A stretch of 56,386 bases of DNA from Ramlibacter sp. (GCA_019449555.1 JAGRPN010000053.1:1-56386); one strand, 5' to 3'. Counted from the first letter of the stretch, positions 26,206 through 34,225 are shown. The notes: generated by a model from the sequence alone, not told the origin. Numbers and translations: made by a program.

Positions 26206-27068
26206 GCAGCGCCTGCTGCGCGCTGGGCGTTCGCGCCATGACCCTGCGTCCCCGCTGCACGGCACCATGCGTAGAGGGCGTCATACACGGGCAGCGCCGC
26301 ATCCAGCATCGCATGGTCGTCGGCATGCAGGCGCGCGAGCCCAAGCGAAACGGCCAGCAGCCCGGCGCATTGCGGTGCGAGGTCCGGGCGGTCCGTGTCC
26401 GCGCCGCGCACGATGCGCGCCAGCGCCAGCAGCGCGGGCTCCTCCAGGCCGAATGCGCGCAAGAGGGCATCGAAGCTGCAGTGCCCGCCTTCATGCCCGA
26501 TCGGCGCGCCGGGCAAGTCATACGCCACGGCCAGCAGCCGCTCGGCTTCCTGCAGCACCCGCTCGGCCGGCACGTAGAAGAAGCTGGCCCGCGGGTCGAT
26601 GAAGCGCCGCACCAGCCAGGGGCAGGCGATGCGGTCGATCTTGGGCCGCGCGCGTGTGATCCAGCGTGACGGCCGCTCGCCCGTCACGCCGAGGTCCGCG
26701 CGCTTGCGCAAGCGCGGCAGCGGGTTGGCGCGCCAGGCGGCGATCGCTTCCGGCGGGTCCACGCCCTCTTCGCCGCCTTCGATGCCGCCGGCGAGAGAGT
26801 GCGCGTTCCAGCCGGCGGTGCGCAGCGCCTGCGCGGCCTCGCAGCCCACGTCATGGCCGTAAGTGCAATACACGACGACGTCGCGCGGCGCTCCGGATGC
26901 GCAGAGGCGGGCGACCTCCTCGGGTGCGCAGCGCTGCGCGCCCGGCAGGATGTGCGCGCTTTCGCGGAAGCGCTGCTCGCGCCGCACGTCCAGCACCAGC
27001 GGCGCGTCGGGCCGGCCGAGCACGGCGGCGAATTGTTCGGGCGAAATGGAATCGGATGCGGTGTCCAC
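26202..27068 (-). CDS. chrB: ChrB-type chromate resistance protein with N-terminal rhodanese domain
   Basis: A 288-aa two-domain protein. The N-terminal rhodanese-like domain has VLDVRREQRFRESAHILPGA and the active-site loop VVYCTYGHDVG with Cys. The C-terminal ChrB domain has RPKIDRIACPWLVRRFIDPRASFFYV and GHEGGHCSFDALLRAF. ChrB sets chromate-dependent expression and resistance together with ChrA. The GTG at 27068 is preferred because it follows a GGAG site (cacttggagtttgacc); a GTG at 27110 would add 14 residues. It is coupled to chrA by a 4-bp overlap. Confidence 0.87.
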   Translation of the reverse strand: MDTASDSISPEQFAAVLGRPDAPLVLDVRREQRFRESAHILPGAQRCAPEEVARLCASGAPRDVVVYCTYGHDVGCEAAQALRTAGWNAHSLAGGIEGGEEGVDPPEAIAAWRANPLPRLRKRADLGVTGERPSRWITRARPKIDRIACPWLVRRFIDPRASFFYVPAERVLQEAERLLAVAYDLPGAPIGHEGGHCSFDALLRAFGLEEPALLALARIVRGADTDRPDLAPQCAGLLAVSLGLARLHADDHAMLDAALPVYDALYAWCRAAGTQGHGANAQRAAGAA

Positions 27069-27183
27069 GGTCAAACTCCAAGTGAAGTTGCCAGCGCTTG
27101 GACGGGACACCGTCTATCCGTGAAGAACCGGGAGGCTGTTTTCCCGATGCGCAAATGCTACAACAAGATCCGCTCCAGTCAAC

Positions 27184-27768
27184 TCAGCCGCGCTCGAACT
27201 TGAACACGGCCGTGCCGGCGCGGGCGTTGGGCAGGAAGCGCACCACGCGGCCTTCCTGCAGCCCGTAGGCGTCCAGGATGGCGAGCCGGTTCTTGGTGGC
27301 CAGCACCTCGAAGTCCTTGAAGGTGCCCACGCGGATGTTGGGCGTGTCGTACCACTGGTAGGGCAGGCGCTTGGTGACGGGCATGCGCCCGCGCGCGATC
27401 GACAGCCGGTTGGGCCAGTGCGCGAAATTGGGGAACGCGACGATGCCGATACGGCCGACGCGCGCCGTCTCCACCAGCATGGTTTCGGTGTTGCGCAGGT
27501 GCTGCAAGGTGTCGATCTGCAGCACCACGTCGAACGATTCGTCGTCGAACATCGACAGGCCTTCGTCCAGGTTCAGCTGGATCACGTTGACGCCGCGCTT
27601 GACGCAGGCCAGCACGTTGGCGTCGGCGATCTCGATGCCGTAGCCGCTGCAGCCGCGCTCGCGCTGCAGGTAGTCGAGCATCGCGCCGTCGCCGCAACCC
27701 AGGTCGAGCACGCGCGAGCCCGGCGGCACCAGAGCGGCGATCGACTGCATGGTCAGGCGATCGGTCAC
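27184..27768 (-). CDS. metW: Methionine biosynthesis protein MetW
   Basis: A 194-aa SAM-methyltransferase-fold protein. Motif I is [12 protein letters not shown] (about 19-30), with [18 protein letters not shown] and NFAHWPNRL following. MetW partners with MetX in homoserine O-acylation in beta- and gammaproteobacteria; its own enzymatic activity is unclear. The start at 27768 overlaps the metX stop by 4 bp, so it should share metX regulation, including the riboswitch upstream. Confidence 0.93.
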   Translation of the reverse strand: MTDRLTMQSIAALVPPGSRVLDLGCGDGAMLDYLQRERGCSGYGIEIADANVLACVKRGVNVIQLNLDEGLSMFDDESFDVVLQIDTLQHLRNTETMLVETARVGRIGIVAFPNFAHWPNRLSIARGRMPVTKRLPYQWYDTPNIRVGTFKDFEVLATKNRLAILDAYGLQEGRVVRFLPNARAGTAVFKFERG

Positions 27769-29021
27769 TGGGATGTGGCCCCCACGTTTGCGGGCAAGCC
27801 CGCTGCACTGCCCCCCGAGTGGGCCTTCGCGCCTAGGGGCGGCCCGTCGGTGCTCACCTCCTTGCCGATGCGGTCGAAATAGGAGCGGACCACGCCCAGG
27901 TAGCGCGCATCCTCGAGCAGGAAAGCGTCGTGGCCGTGCGGCGCGTCGATCTCCGCATAGCTCACGTCGCGCCGGTTGTCGAGCAGCGCCTTGACGATCT
28001 CGCGGCTGCGCCGGGGAGCGAAGCGCCAGTCGGTGAGGAAACTCACCAGCAGGAAATGCGCGGTCGCCGGCGCCAGCGCCTTGGCGAGGTTGCCGTTGTG
28101 GCGGCGCGCCGGATCGAAATAGTCCAGGGCGCGCGTGATCAACAGGTAGGTGTTGGCGTCGAAGTACTCACTGAACTTGTCGCCCTGGTAGCGCAGGTAG
28201 CTCTCGATCTGGAACTCGACGTCCTGCGTGGTGTAGAGATACTCGCCGACGCTGCGCTTGCGCGGCGCACCGGCGGCGGCGTCGCCCCCCGCTTCGATGC
28301 CTTCGCGCAACTGACGGCCGAACTTCTCGTTCATCACGTCGTCGCTCAGGTAAGTGATGTGGCCGATCATGCGGGCGATGCGCAGGCCCCGTTTCGGGAT
28401 CACGCCGTGCTCGTAGAAGTGGCCGCCGTGGAAATCGGGATCGGTCACGATGGCGCGCCGCGCCACCTCGTTGAAGGCGATGTTCTCGGCCGTGAGGTTG
28501 GGCGCGCTGGCGACGACCACGGCGTGCCGCACCCGCTCGGGATACTGCAGCGTCCAGGACAGCGCCTGCATGCCGCCGAGGCTGCCGCCCATCACCGCGG
28601 CGAGCGACTGGATGCCCAGCCGATCGAGCAGCCGGGCCTGGGCGTGGACCCAGTCTTCCACCGTCACCACCGGGAAATCCGCGCCGTAGATGCGGCCCGT
28701 GTCGGGATTGACGTGCATCGGCCCGGTCGAGCCGAAGCACGAGCCCAGGTTGTTCACGCCGATCACGAAGAAGCGGTCCGTGTCCACCGGCTTGCCCGGG
28801 CCGATCATGCTGTCCCACCAGCCTTCGGACCGCTCCTGGCCTTCGTAGCTGCCGGCCACGTGGTGCGAAGCGTTCAGCGCATGGCAGATCAGGACGGCGT
28901 TGCTCTTGTCGGCATTGAGCGTGCCGTAGGTCTCGTACGCCAGCGCATAGCCGCGGATCGACGCGCCGCTTTGCAGGGCAAGCGCTTCGGCGAAATGCAT
29001 CGATTGCGGCGTGACGATCAT
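27765..29021 (-). CDS. metX: Homoserine O-acyltransferase MetX
   Basis: A 418-aa alpha/beta-hydrolase acyltransferase that makes O-acetyl- or O-succinyl-homoserine for methionine synthesis. Nucleophile elbow [11 protein letters not shown]-terminal [30 protein letters not shown], and catalytic His in [11 protein letters not shown]. The start [10 protein letters not shown] at 29021 matches the usual N-terminus; a TTG upstream lies inside the terminator U-run. The last 25 or so residues (Gly/Ala/Pro rich) appear encoded by a palindromic repeat-like DNA and extend the usual C-terminus. Whether acetyl or succinyl donor is used cannot be told. Operon partner: metW. Confidence 0.93.
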   Translation of the reverse strand: MIVTPQSMHFAEALALQSGASIRGYALAYETYGTLNADKSNAVLICHALNASHHVAGSYEGQERSEGWWDSMIGPGKPVDTDRFFVIGVNNLGSCFGSTGPMHVNPDTGRIYGADFPVVTVEDWVHAQARLLDRLGIQSLAAVMGGSLGGMQALSWTLQYPERVRHAVVVASAPNLTAENIAFNEVARRAIVTDPDFHGGHFYEHGVIPKRGLRIARMIGHITYLSDDVMNEKFGRQLREGIEAGGDAAAGAPRKRSVGEYLYTTQDVEFQIESYLRYQGDKFSEYFDANTYLLITRALDYFDPARRHNGNLAKALAPATAHFLLVSFLTDWRFAPRRSREIVKALLDNRRDVSYAEIDAPHGHDAFLLEDARYLGVVRSYFDRIGKEVSTDGPPLGAKAHSGGSAAGLPANVGATSQ

Positions 29022-29027
29022 CGAGAG

Positions 29028-29072
29028 AAAAATCAAAAAAACCCGGCGTCGCTAAAGAAGCGAGGCCGGGTT
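29028..29072 (-). terminator. Intrinsic terminator in the metX leader
   Basis: On the minus strand AACCCGGC (29072-29065) pairs with GCCGGGTT (29047-29040); the stem is extended inside by TCGC/GCGA around a TTCTTTA loop and is followed by TTTTTTTGATTTTT. This is a strong Rho-independent terminator placed 7 bp before the metX start codon. The loop segment TCTTTAGC (29058-29051) is an exact complement of GCTAAAGA (29093-29086) at the 3' end of the upstream aptamer, so the terminator and an antiterminator pairing exclude each other. Confidence 0.8.
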
Positions 29073-29083
29073 CCTGGGCTTTC

Positions 29084-29138
29084 GGTCTTTAGCTGAATTT
29101 ATTGAGCGCCCGCAAGCTGCAGCAAATCGGCGCCGCTC
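29084..29138 (-). ncRNA. SAM-II-type riboswitch upstream of metX
   Basis: The minus-strand leader begins GAGCGGCGCCGATTTGCTGC and ends in AATAAATTCAGCTAAAGACC. The elements match the SAM-II (metA/metX) riboswitch: stem P1 (GCGCC/GGCGC), the GATTTG at the start of loop 1, TTGC before the closing strand, AATAAAT, then AGCTAAAG. Loop-1 TTTGCTG can pair with CAGC(T)AAA to make the pseudoknot. A TATACT -10 element at 29145-29140 would start transcription at the aptamer's first bases. With the terminator just downstream, SAM binding is expected to hide GCTAAAGA and permit termination. Family identification is by eye, not by covariance model. Confidence 0.75.
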
Positions 29139-29166
29139 TAGTATACGTGCTGGACACGGAGGCCCC

Positions 29167-29991
29167 ATGGTCGAACTTTATGGATCCGACGCGTTTGCCC
29201 CGCGCGAAGTGGCCCGGCGCATCGCGACCGTCGGCGTGGCCAAGGCACGCATGGCCGCGTTGCCGCTCCTGATGCTCGGCGTGCTGGCCGGCGCGTTCAT
29301 CGGGCTGGGATCCATGTTGTTCGTGATCGTGCAAGCCGATGCGACGCTCGGGTTCGCGGCCGCCCAGATCGCGAGCGGGCTGGTGTTCTCGCTGGGCCTG
29401 CTGCTGGTGGTGGTCGCGGGCGCGGAGCTCTTCACCGGCAACAACCTGCTGGCGATGGCATGGGCGGACGGCAAGATCACCTCGGCCGAGCTGGCGCGCA
29501 ACTGGGTCCTGGTGTGCCTCGCCAACTTCGCGGGCGCGGCCGGACTGGCGGTGCTCGTGTTCGCCAGCGGGCATACCGGCATGAATGAAGGCGCCGTGGG
29601 CCGCGCGGTGGTCAGGATCGCCCTGGCCAAGCAGGCACTGCCGTGGTGGGAAGCGTTCTTTCGCGGCGTGCTGTGCAACGTGCTGGTCTGCATGGCCGTG
29701 TGGATGGCCATGGCGGGGCGCAGCGTGGTGGACAAGGCGGTCGCCGTCATCTTCCCCATCAGCGCGTTCGTGGCCGCCGGCTTCGAGCACAGCATCGCGA
29801 ACATGTACCTGATGCCGCTGGCGATGCTGATACAGCACGCGGGCGGCGCCCCTTCGGCACAAGCGGCCGTCACGTGGCCGGGCATGGCGGCTAACCTGCT
29901 GCCGGTGATCGCGGGCAATCTCCTGGGCGGCAGCGTGCTGGTGGGGCTCACCTATCACGTGATCTATCGGGGCGCCGACGCGGCGCATTGA
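29167..29991 (+). CDS. Formate/nitrite transporter family protein
   Basis: A 274-aa FNT family pentameric channel protein with six helices. Characteristic blocks: AGAFIGLGSMLF, GLVFSLGLLLVVVAGAELFTGNNLLAMAWADGKI (helix 2 with the conserved TGN), RGVLCNVLVCMAVWMAMAGRS and FVAAGFEHSIANMYLMPLAM (the His and Asn of the pore). It moves formate, nitrite or related small anions. It diverges from metX: 145 bp separate the two starts and contain the metX riboswitch. Confidence 0.92.
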   Translation: MVELYGSDAFAPREVARRIATVGVAKARMAALPLLMLGVLAGAFIGLGSMLFVIVQADATLGFAAAQIASGLVFSLGLLLVVVAGAELFTGNNLLAMAWADGKITSAELARNWVLVCLANFAGAAGLAVLVFASGHTGMNEGAVGRAVVRIALAKQALPWWEAFFRGVLCNVLVCMAVWMAMAGRSVVDKAVAVIFPISAFVAAGFEHSIANMYLMPLAMLIQHAGGAPSAQAAVTWPGMAANLLPVIAGNLLGGSVLVGLTYHVIYRGADAAH

Positions 29992-30010
29992 GCGGCGGTT
30001 GGCTGGCGGG

Positions 30011-30574
30011 CTAGCCCCAGCCCGCGATGGCCGCCGCGCCCAGCGCGCCGAAGATCACCGCCGACACGAGATGCACCACGCGCACCGGCACGCGGCGGGT
30101 CACCTGGTCGCCGAACCAGACCACCGGCACGTTGGCCAGCATCATGCCAAGCGTGGTGCCCGCCACGACCGGCGCCCACGCGTGGTACTGCGCGGCCAGC
30201 ATGACGGTCGCCACCTGCGTCTTGTCGCCCATCTCGGCCAGGAAGAAGGCGACGACCGTGGTGCCGAATACGCCCAGGCGCGGCGCCTTGTCGCCCTCGC
30301 CTTCGTCGAGCTTGTCCGGAATGAGCATCCACAGCGCCATCGCGATGAACGAACCCCCGAGCACCCAGCGCAGCACCTGCGGCCCGAGCATCGTGGTGAC
30401 CCAGGTTCCGGCCGCGCCGGCCAGGGCGTGATTGGCCACGGTGGCCACGAGGATGCCCAGCACGATCGGCCACGGTTTTCGAAAGCGCGCGGCCAGCACG
30501 AGGGACAGCAGTTGCGTCTTGTCGCCCATTTCGGCGAGCGCGACGATGCCGGTGGACACGAGGAAGGATTCCAT
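30011..30574 (-). CDS. TMEM165/GDT1 (UPF0016) family manganese exporter
   Basis: A 187-aa protein with two copies of a three-helix repeat, each with the signature E-M-G-D-K-T (ALAEMGDKTQ near residue 12 and FLAEMGDKTQ near 113). Bacterial members (MneA/Mnx type) export Mn2+. An upstream yybP-ykoY RNA motif supports a manganese role. The start ATG at 30574 is chosen because the protein then begins in the first helix; the longer frame adds residues unlike the family. Confidence 0.88.
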   Translation of the reverse strand: MESFLVSTGIVALAEMGDKTQLLSLVLAARFRKPWPIVLGILVATVANHALAGAAGTWVTTMLGPQVLRWVLGGSFIAMALWMLIPDKLDEGEGDKAPRLGVFGTTVVAFFLAEMGDKTQVATVMLAAQYHAWAPVVAGTTLGMMLANVPVVWFGDQVTRRVPVRVVHLVSAVIFGALGAAAIAGWG

Positions 30575-30644
30575 CGGGGGTTCCCGGGCCGGTTGGAGCA
30601 CACATTGACCGCGCGGCATCCCCGGCCGAAAGCGGAGGCTGCGC

Positions 30645-30754
30645 AGTCAAAGGTCTCGCCAGGTCCGGAACTACCGTTTGCGCCACGGGACCGCTGGTCC
30701 CAAGTCTGTTGACGCAAACCCCTCTCGGATTCGAAGGGAGGCTACTCCCCAATG
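30645..30754 (-). ncRNA. yybP-ykoY manganese riboswitch
   Basis: The minus-strand leader of the GDT1-family gene contains GGGGAGTAGCC at its 5' end and GGCGAGACCTTTGAC at its 3' end. These are the two conserved internal-loop halves of the yybP-ykoY motif, which joins coaxial helices around a Mn2+ site. A hairpin closes each arm (CCTCCCTT..GAGAGG and GGGACCAGCGGTCCC within a GTTTGCG..CGCAAAC stem). A TACAAT -10 element lies just upstream at 30769-30764. The distance to the start codon is 70 bp. Confidence 0.85.
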
Positions 30755-30792
30755 ACAGCGCGCATTGTAGCGTCGCAGCCCGCGCACGCTTG

Positions 30793-30808
30793 TGGCGCGC
30801 TTATTGCT
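30793..30808 (+). promoter_or_regulatory. Sigma-54 promoter for the ammonium transporter
   Basis: TGGCGCGCTTATTGCT fits the -24/-12 consensus TGGCACG-N4-TTGCA, with exactly 10 bp between the invariant GG (30794-30795) and GC (30806-30807). It lies about 75 bp before the ammonium transporter start, so the gene is probably nitrogen-controlled through NtrC and RpoN. It sits immediately beyond the divergent manganese-riboswitch promoter. Confidence 0.65.
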
Positions 30809-30880
30809 TCGTTATGGTGCGGACGCCGGAAATCCGCACGCGACGCACCAATAACAGGCATTTCATCCAAAGAGGGATTC

Positions 30881-32083
30881 ATGGAAGCACTAAAACAGGG
30901 CTCGGACGCTTTGTTTATTCTCCTGGGCGGCATCATGGTGCTTGCCATGCACGCGGGCTTCGCCTTTCTCGAACTGGGCACCGTGCGCAAGAAGAACCAG
31001 GTCAATGCCCTGGTGAAGATCCTGGCCGATTTCTCGGTCTCCACCGTCACCTATTTCGTCGTGGGCTACACGGTCGCTTACGGCACCAGCTTTTTCGTCG
31101 GCGCCGAGCAGCTGGCGGCCAGGAACGGCTACGAGCTGGTGAGGTTCTTCTTCCTGCTCACGTTCGCCGCCGCGATCCCCGCCATCATCTCCGGCGGCAT
31201 CGCGGAGCGGGCGCGGTTCGGCCCGCAGTTGCTGGCGACGGCGATCCTGGTCGGCGTGGTCTATCCGCTGTTCGAGGGCGTCGCCTGGAACCATGCGTTC
31301 GGCATCCAGGGCTGGCTCAAGTCGCTCACCGGCGAGGAGTTCCACGACTTCGCTGGCTCCGTCGTGGTCCATGCGATGGGGGGCTGGCTGGCACTGCCGG
31401 CCGTCATCCTGCTGGGCGCGCGCAGCAACCGCTACCGCAAGGACGGCGCGATCTCCGCCCATCCGCCTTCCAATATCCCGTTCCTGGCGCTCGGCGCCTG
31501 GATCCTCACCGTGGGCTGGTTCGGCTTCAACGTGATGAGCGCGCAGACCATCGACAAGATTTCCGGCCTGGTGGCGGTCAATTCGCTCCTGGCGATGGTC
31601 GGCGGCACGCTGGCCGCCCTGGCCGTCGGCCGCAACGACCCGGGCTTCGTGCACAACGGCCCGCTGGCGGGGCTGGTCGCCGTCTGCGCGGGTTCGGACC
31701 TGATGCACCCGCTGGGCGCCCTCGTGGTGGGCGCGGTCGCGGGCGCCAGTTTCGTGGCGATGTTCACCTTCACCCAGAACCGGTGGAAAGTGGACGACGT
31801 GCTGGGCGTGTGGCCGTTGCACGGCGTGTGCGGCGCCTGGGGCGGCATCGCGGCCGGCATCTTCGGCAATAAGGCCCTGGGGGGACTCGGCGGTGTCAGC
31901 CTCGGCGCGCAGCTCATCGGCACGTTGCTGGGCGTCGCCTGGGCGGTAGTCGCCGGTTTTGTCGTCTACGGCCTGATCAAGGCGGCGGCCGGGCTGCGCC
32001 TGACGCCCGAAGAAGAGTACGAAGGCGCCGATCTCGCGATCCACCGCATCGGCTCGACGCCCGAGCGCGAAGCCAACTGGTGA
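30881..32083 (+). CDS. amtB: Ammonium transporter (Amt family)
   Basis: A 400-aa Amt/MEP channel with about eleven helices. Conserved blocks: ILLGGIMVLAMHAGFAFLELGTVRKKNQ, FEGVAWNHAFGIQGWL, DFAGSVVVHAMGGWLALPA (first pore His), and PLHGVCGAWGGIAAGIFG (second pore His). The ATG at 30881 follows agaggga (30871-30877); a long upstream in-frame extension crosses the promoter and is rejected. No glnK follows, unlike the usual glnK-amtB pair; the next gene is an ECF sigma factor. Confidence 0.92.
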   Translation: MEALKQGSDALFILLGGIMVLAMHAGFAFLELGTVRKKNQVNALVKILADFSVSTVTYFVVGYTVAYGTSFFVGAEQLAARNGYELVRFFFLLTFAAAIPAIISGGIAERARFGPQLLATAILVGVVYPLFEGVAWNHAFGIQGWLKSLTGEEFHDFAGSVVVHAMGGWLALPAVILLGARSNRYRKDGAISAHPPSNIPFLALGAWILTVGWFGFNVMSAQTIDKISGLVAVNSLLAMVGGTLAALAVGRNDPGFVHNGPLAGLVAVCAGSDLMHPLGALVVGAVAGASFVAMFTFTQNRWKVDDVLGVWPLHGVCGAWGGIAAGIFGNKALGGLGGVSLGAQLIGTLLGVAWAVVAGFVVYGLIKAAAGLRLTPEEEYEGADLAIHRIGSTPEREANW

Positions 32084-32171
32084 CCGTCCGGCCTGCGCCG
32101 CTGCAGCCGCGCCGCCGGCTTTGCTTGCTCCGGAGCGTGTGCGATGATCGCGCCCTCACGGACCCTCCACC

Positions 32172-32735
32172 ATGACGCTCGAAAGTCAATTGGCCGAGTA
32201 CCAGGGGTACCTGCTCCGGTTCGCGCGGCTGCAATTGCGCAACGATGCCTGGGCCGAAGACGCCGTTTCCGAAACGCTGTTGGCGGCGCTGGCCAAGCCC
32301 CAGTCGTTCGGCAACCGCAGCCAGCTCAAGACCTGGCTGGTGGGCATCCTCAAGCACAAGGTGATCGACATCCTGCGCGAGCGGCAGCGCGAAGTCTGCC
32401 TGGCCAGCGATGAGGGCGACGGCAGCGACGAGCTCGATGCGCTGATGTTCAAGGCCGACGGGCATTTCCAGGAGCAGCCGGCCGACTGGGGCAACCCGGA
32501 GCAGGAACTCAGCTCGCGCCAGTTCATCGCCGTGCTGGAGGCGTGCGCCGAGCGCCTGCCCGCCGCCATGGGCCGGGTGTTCCTGATGCGCGAGTGGCTG
32601 GAGCTGCCGAGCGAGGAGATTTGTAAGGAACTGGGGCTGACGCCGACCAACCTCTATGTCCAGCTGCACCGGGCCCGGCTGCGGCTGCGCGAATGCCTCG
32701 AAATCAACTGGTTTGGAAACCGCGCCGCGCCATGA
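32172..32735 (+). CDS. ECF-type RNA polymerase sigma factor
   Basis: A 187-aa sigma-70 family protein with region 2 (RLQLRNDAWAEDAVSETLLAAL, then NRSQLKTWLVGILKHKVIDILR) and region 4 (LPAAMGRVFLMREWLELPSEEICKELGLTPTNLYVQLHRARLRLRECL). An acidic linker of about 50 residues separates them. No signal-sensing extension is seen. Its stop overlaps the start of a small zinc-finger protein (ATGA), the usual sigma/anti-sigma arrangement. Confidence 0.9.
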   Translation: MTLESQLAEYQGYLLRFARLQLRNDAWAEDAVSETLLAALAKPQSFGNRSQLKTWLVGILKHKVIDILRERQREVCLASDEGDGSDELDALMFKADGHFQEQPADWGNPEQELSSRQFIAVLEACAERLPAAMGRVFLMREWLELPSEEICKELGLTPTNLYVQLHRARLRLRECLEINWFGNRAAP

Positions 32736-32926
32736 AGATCCTGCGCCGGACCTGCAAGGAAGTCACCGTTCTGCTGGTCGCCCGGGAGGACCGCGGCTTG
32801 CCGGTGATCGAGCGCCTGGCGCTGCGCCTGCACCTGGCCGCCTGCACTGCCTGTCCGGTTTTCGAGCGGCAGTTGCTCACGATGCGCAAGGCCCTGGCCC
32901 GCTGGCGGAATTACACGGGTGAATAA
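32732..32926 (+). CDS. Small zinc-finger putative anti-sigma factor
   Basis: A 64-aa protein with the zinc-binding pattern H-x3-C-x2-C (HLAACTACPVF) of zf-HC2/ZAS anti-sigma domains, plus an upstream Cys (RTCKEVT). It has no transmembrane segment, so it would be a soluble anti-sigma factor of redox or metal-sensing type. It is translationally coupled to the sigma gene. Role is inferred from pairing and the His-Cys motif. Confidence 0.72.
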   Translation: MKILRRTCKEVTVLLVAREDRGLPVIERLALRLHLAACTACPVFERQLLTMRKALARWRNYTGE

Positions 32927-33050
32927 AAGGTCTTCGAGGGACTTGTGCATTGACGGCCAACATGCCCCATAATACGAACGTGCCCCGTTCTCCGGGGCAT
33001 AGGTTTGCGGTGAATGGTCGGTTTCGCGTGGTTTGTTTATTGCGTCTTTC

Positions 33051-33089
33051 GGACTCCACTGCTTAGTGAGTTTTTTTCTTCAGGAGTCC
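33051..33089 (+). promoter_or_regulatory. Leader hairpin sequestering the ribosome site of the first RRM gene
   Basis: GGACTCC (33051-33057) is exactly complementary to GGAGTCC (33083-33089). The 3' arm contains the AGGAG ribosome site for the ATG at 33095, and the loop holds a TTTTTTT tract. When folded, the hairpin would hide the ribosome site. The same arrangement precedes the second RRM gene at 33699-33740, though loop sequences differ, so the stem is the conserved part. Confidence 0.65.
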
Positions 33090-33094
33090 TATTG

Positions 33095-33478
33095 ATGGGC
33101 AATAAACTTTATGTGGGCAACCTGCCCTATTCTTACCGCGACAGCGACATGGAACAGGCGTTCAGCCAGTACGGCACCGTTTCCAGCGCCAAGGTCATGA
33201 TGGAACGCGACACCGGTCGCTCCAAGGGCTTCGGCTTCGTCGAAATGAGCACCGAGGCGGAAGCCAAGGCGGCCATCGAAGGCATGAACGGCCAGCAGAT
33301 CGGCGGCCGCGGCCTCGTGGTCAACGAAGCGCGTCCGATGGAATCGCGTCCCCCGCGTACCGGCGGCTTCGGCGGTGGTGGTGGCGGCTACGGTGGTGGC
33401 GCCGGCGGCGGCGGCGGTGGTGGTGAGCGTCGGGGCGGCGGTGGCGGCGGCTACGGCGGTGGCCGCGGCGGTTACTGA
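33095..33478 (+). CDS. Glycine-rich RRM RNA-binding protein 1
   Basis: A 127-aa protein with one RNA-recognition motif (residues 1-82) and a Gly/Arg/Tyr-rich tail. RNP2 is KLYVGNLPY and RNP1 is KGFGFVEM, both complete. Small bacterial RRM proteins of this type are related to cyanobacterial cold-induced Rbp proteins and bind single-stranded RNA. It is a close paralogue of the gene at 33746, with identical RNP motifs. The ATG is taken at 33095, 7 bp after the hairpin-embedded AGGAG. Confidence 0.9.
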   Translation: MGNKLYVGNLPYSYRDSDMEQAFSQYGTVSSAKVMMERDTGRSKGFGFVEMSTEAEAKAAIEGMNGQQIGGRGLVVNEARPMESRPPRTGGFGGGGGGYGGGAGGGGGGGERRGGGGGGYGGGRGGY

Positions 33479-33509
33479 TCAGTTTGCCGCTCGACGGCAA
33501 ATGCAACGA

Positions 33510-33531
33510 AAGGGCCTACGGGCCCTTTTTT
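33510..33531 (+). terminator. Intrinsic terminator after RRM gene 1
   Basis: AAGGGCC TACG GGCCCTT stem-loop followed directly by a T-run (33526-33531), 32 bp after the stop codon. A typical Rho-independent terminator, so the two RRM genes are separate transcription units. Confidence 0.85.
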
Positions 33532-33698
33532 CATGGCCTACCCTTTAGGGTTTTCGCCATCCCGCGCCACCCTGGCGGCCTTGCACGCACCCCAAATATC
33601 TGTTCCATAATGGAAAAGCGTGGTTAGCGGTTTTCACGCGGGATTGCGGTGATCAGGTCTACTTTTCGCGTCACTCACGGCCAGTTGAATGCGTTTTC

Positions 33699-33740
33699 GG
33701 GACTCCATCGCTCAAGTCATTTCGTTTTTTTAGGAGTCCC
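33699..33740 (+). promoter_or_regulatory. Leader hairpin sequestering the ribosome site of the second RRM gene
   Basis: GGGACTCC (33699-33706) is exactly complementary to GGAGTCCC (33733-33740). AGGAG at 33732-33736 is the ribosome site for the ATG at 33746. The loop again holds a T-tract (TTTTTTT). The stem is one base pair longer than that of the first gene. Candidate thermosensor or protein-binding autoregulatory site. Confidence 0.65.
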
Positions 33741-33745
33741 AATCG

Positions 33746-34225
33746 ATGGGCAACAAACTTTACGTCGGCAACCTGCCTTATTCCGTTCGCGATAGCGATC
33801 TCGAGCAGGCGTTCAGCCAGTTCGGCGCCGTCACCAGTGCCAAGGTCATGATGGAGCGCGACACCGGCCGCTCCAAGGGCTTCGGCTTCGTGGAAATGGG
33901 CAGCGACGCGGAAGCTCAGGCTGCTATCAGCGGCATGAACGGGCAGCCGCTGGGCGGCCGCAGCGTCGTCGTCAACGAGGCGCGTCCCATGGAATCGCGG
34001 CCCCCGCGCAGTGGCGGCGGCTACGGGGGCGGCGGTGGCTATGGCGGTGGCGGCGGGAGTTCCGGCGGCGGCTATGGCGGCGGGGGGGGCGGCGGCCGCA
34101 ACGGCGGTGGCGGTGGCAGCTACGGCGGCCGCGGCGGCGGTGGCGGCAGCGACGGCGGTTTCCGCAGCCCCTATGGCTCGGGCCCGCGCGGCGGCGGTGG
34201 CGGCGGCAGCCGCGGCGGCTATTGA
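33746..34225 (+). CDS. Glycine-rich RRM RNA-binding protein 2
   Basis: A 159-aa protein with one RRM (residues 1-82; RNP2 KLYVGNLPY, RNP1 KGFGFVEM) and a longer Gly-rich tail (about 75 residues, many GGYGGG and GGGG units with Ser and Arg). It differs from its neighbour mainly in the tail. Tandem duplication is the likely origin. The Gly tail may promote RNA annealing or condensation; that is inference from similar eukaryotic proteins. Confidence 0.9.
   Translation: MGNKLYVGNLPYSVRDSDLEQAFSQFGAVTSAKVMMERDTGRSKGFGFVEMGSDAEAQAAISGMNGQPLGGRSVVVNEARPMESRPPRSGGGYGGGGGYGGGGGSSGGGYGGGGGGGRNGGGGGSYGGRGGGGGSDGGFRSPYGSGPRGGGGGGSRGGY

Noticed and set aside
30752-30880. Upstream extension of the ammonium transporter
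   Set aside because: It covers the sigma-54 promoter; the normal Amt N-terminus and an agaggga site are at 30881.
33359-34222. Gly-rich repetitive DNA as a CRISPR or satellite repeat
   Set aside because: The repeats are in-frame GGN codons of RRM protein tails; no spacers and no regular unit.
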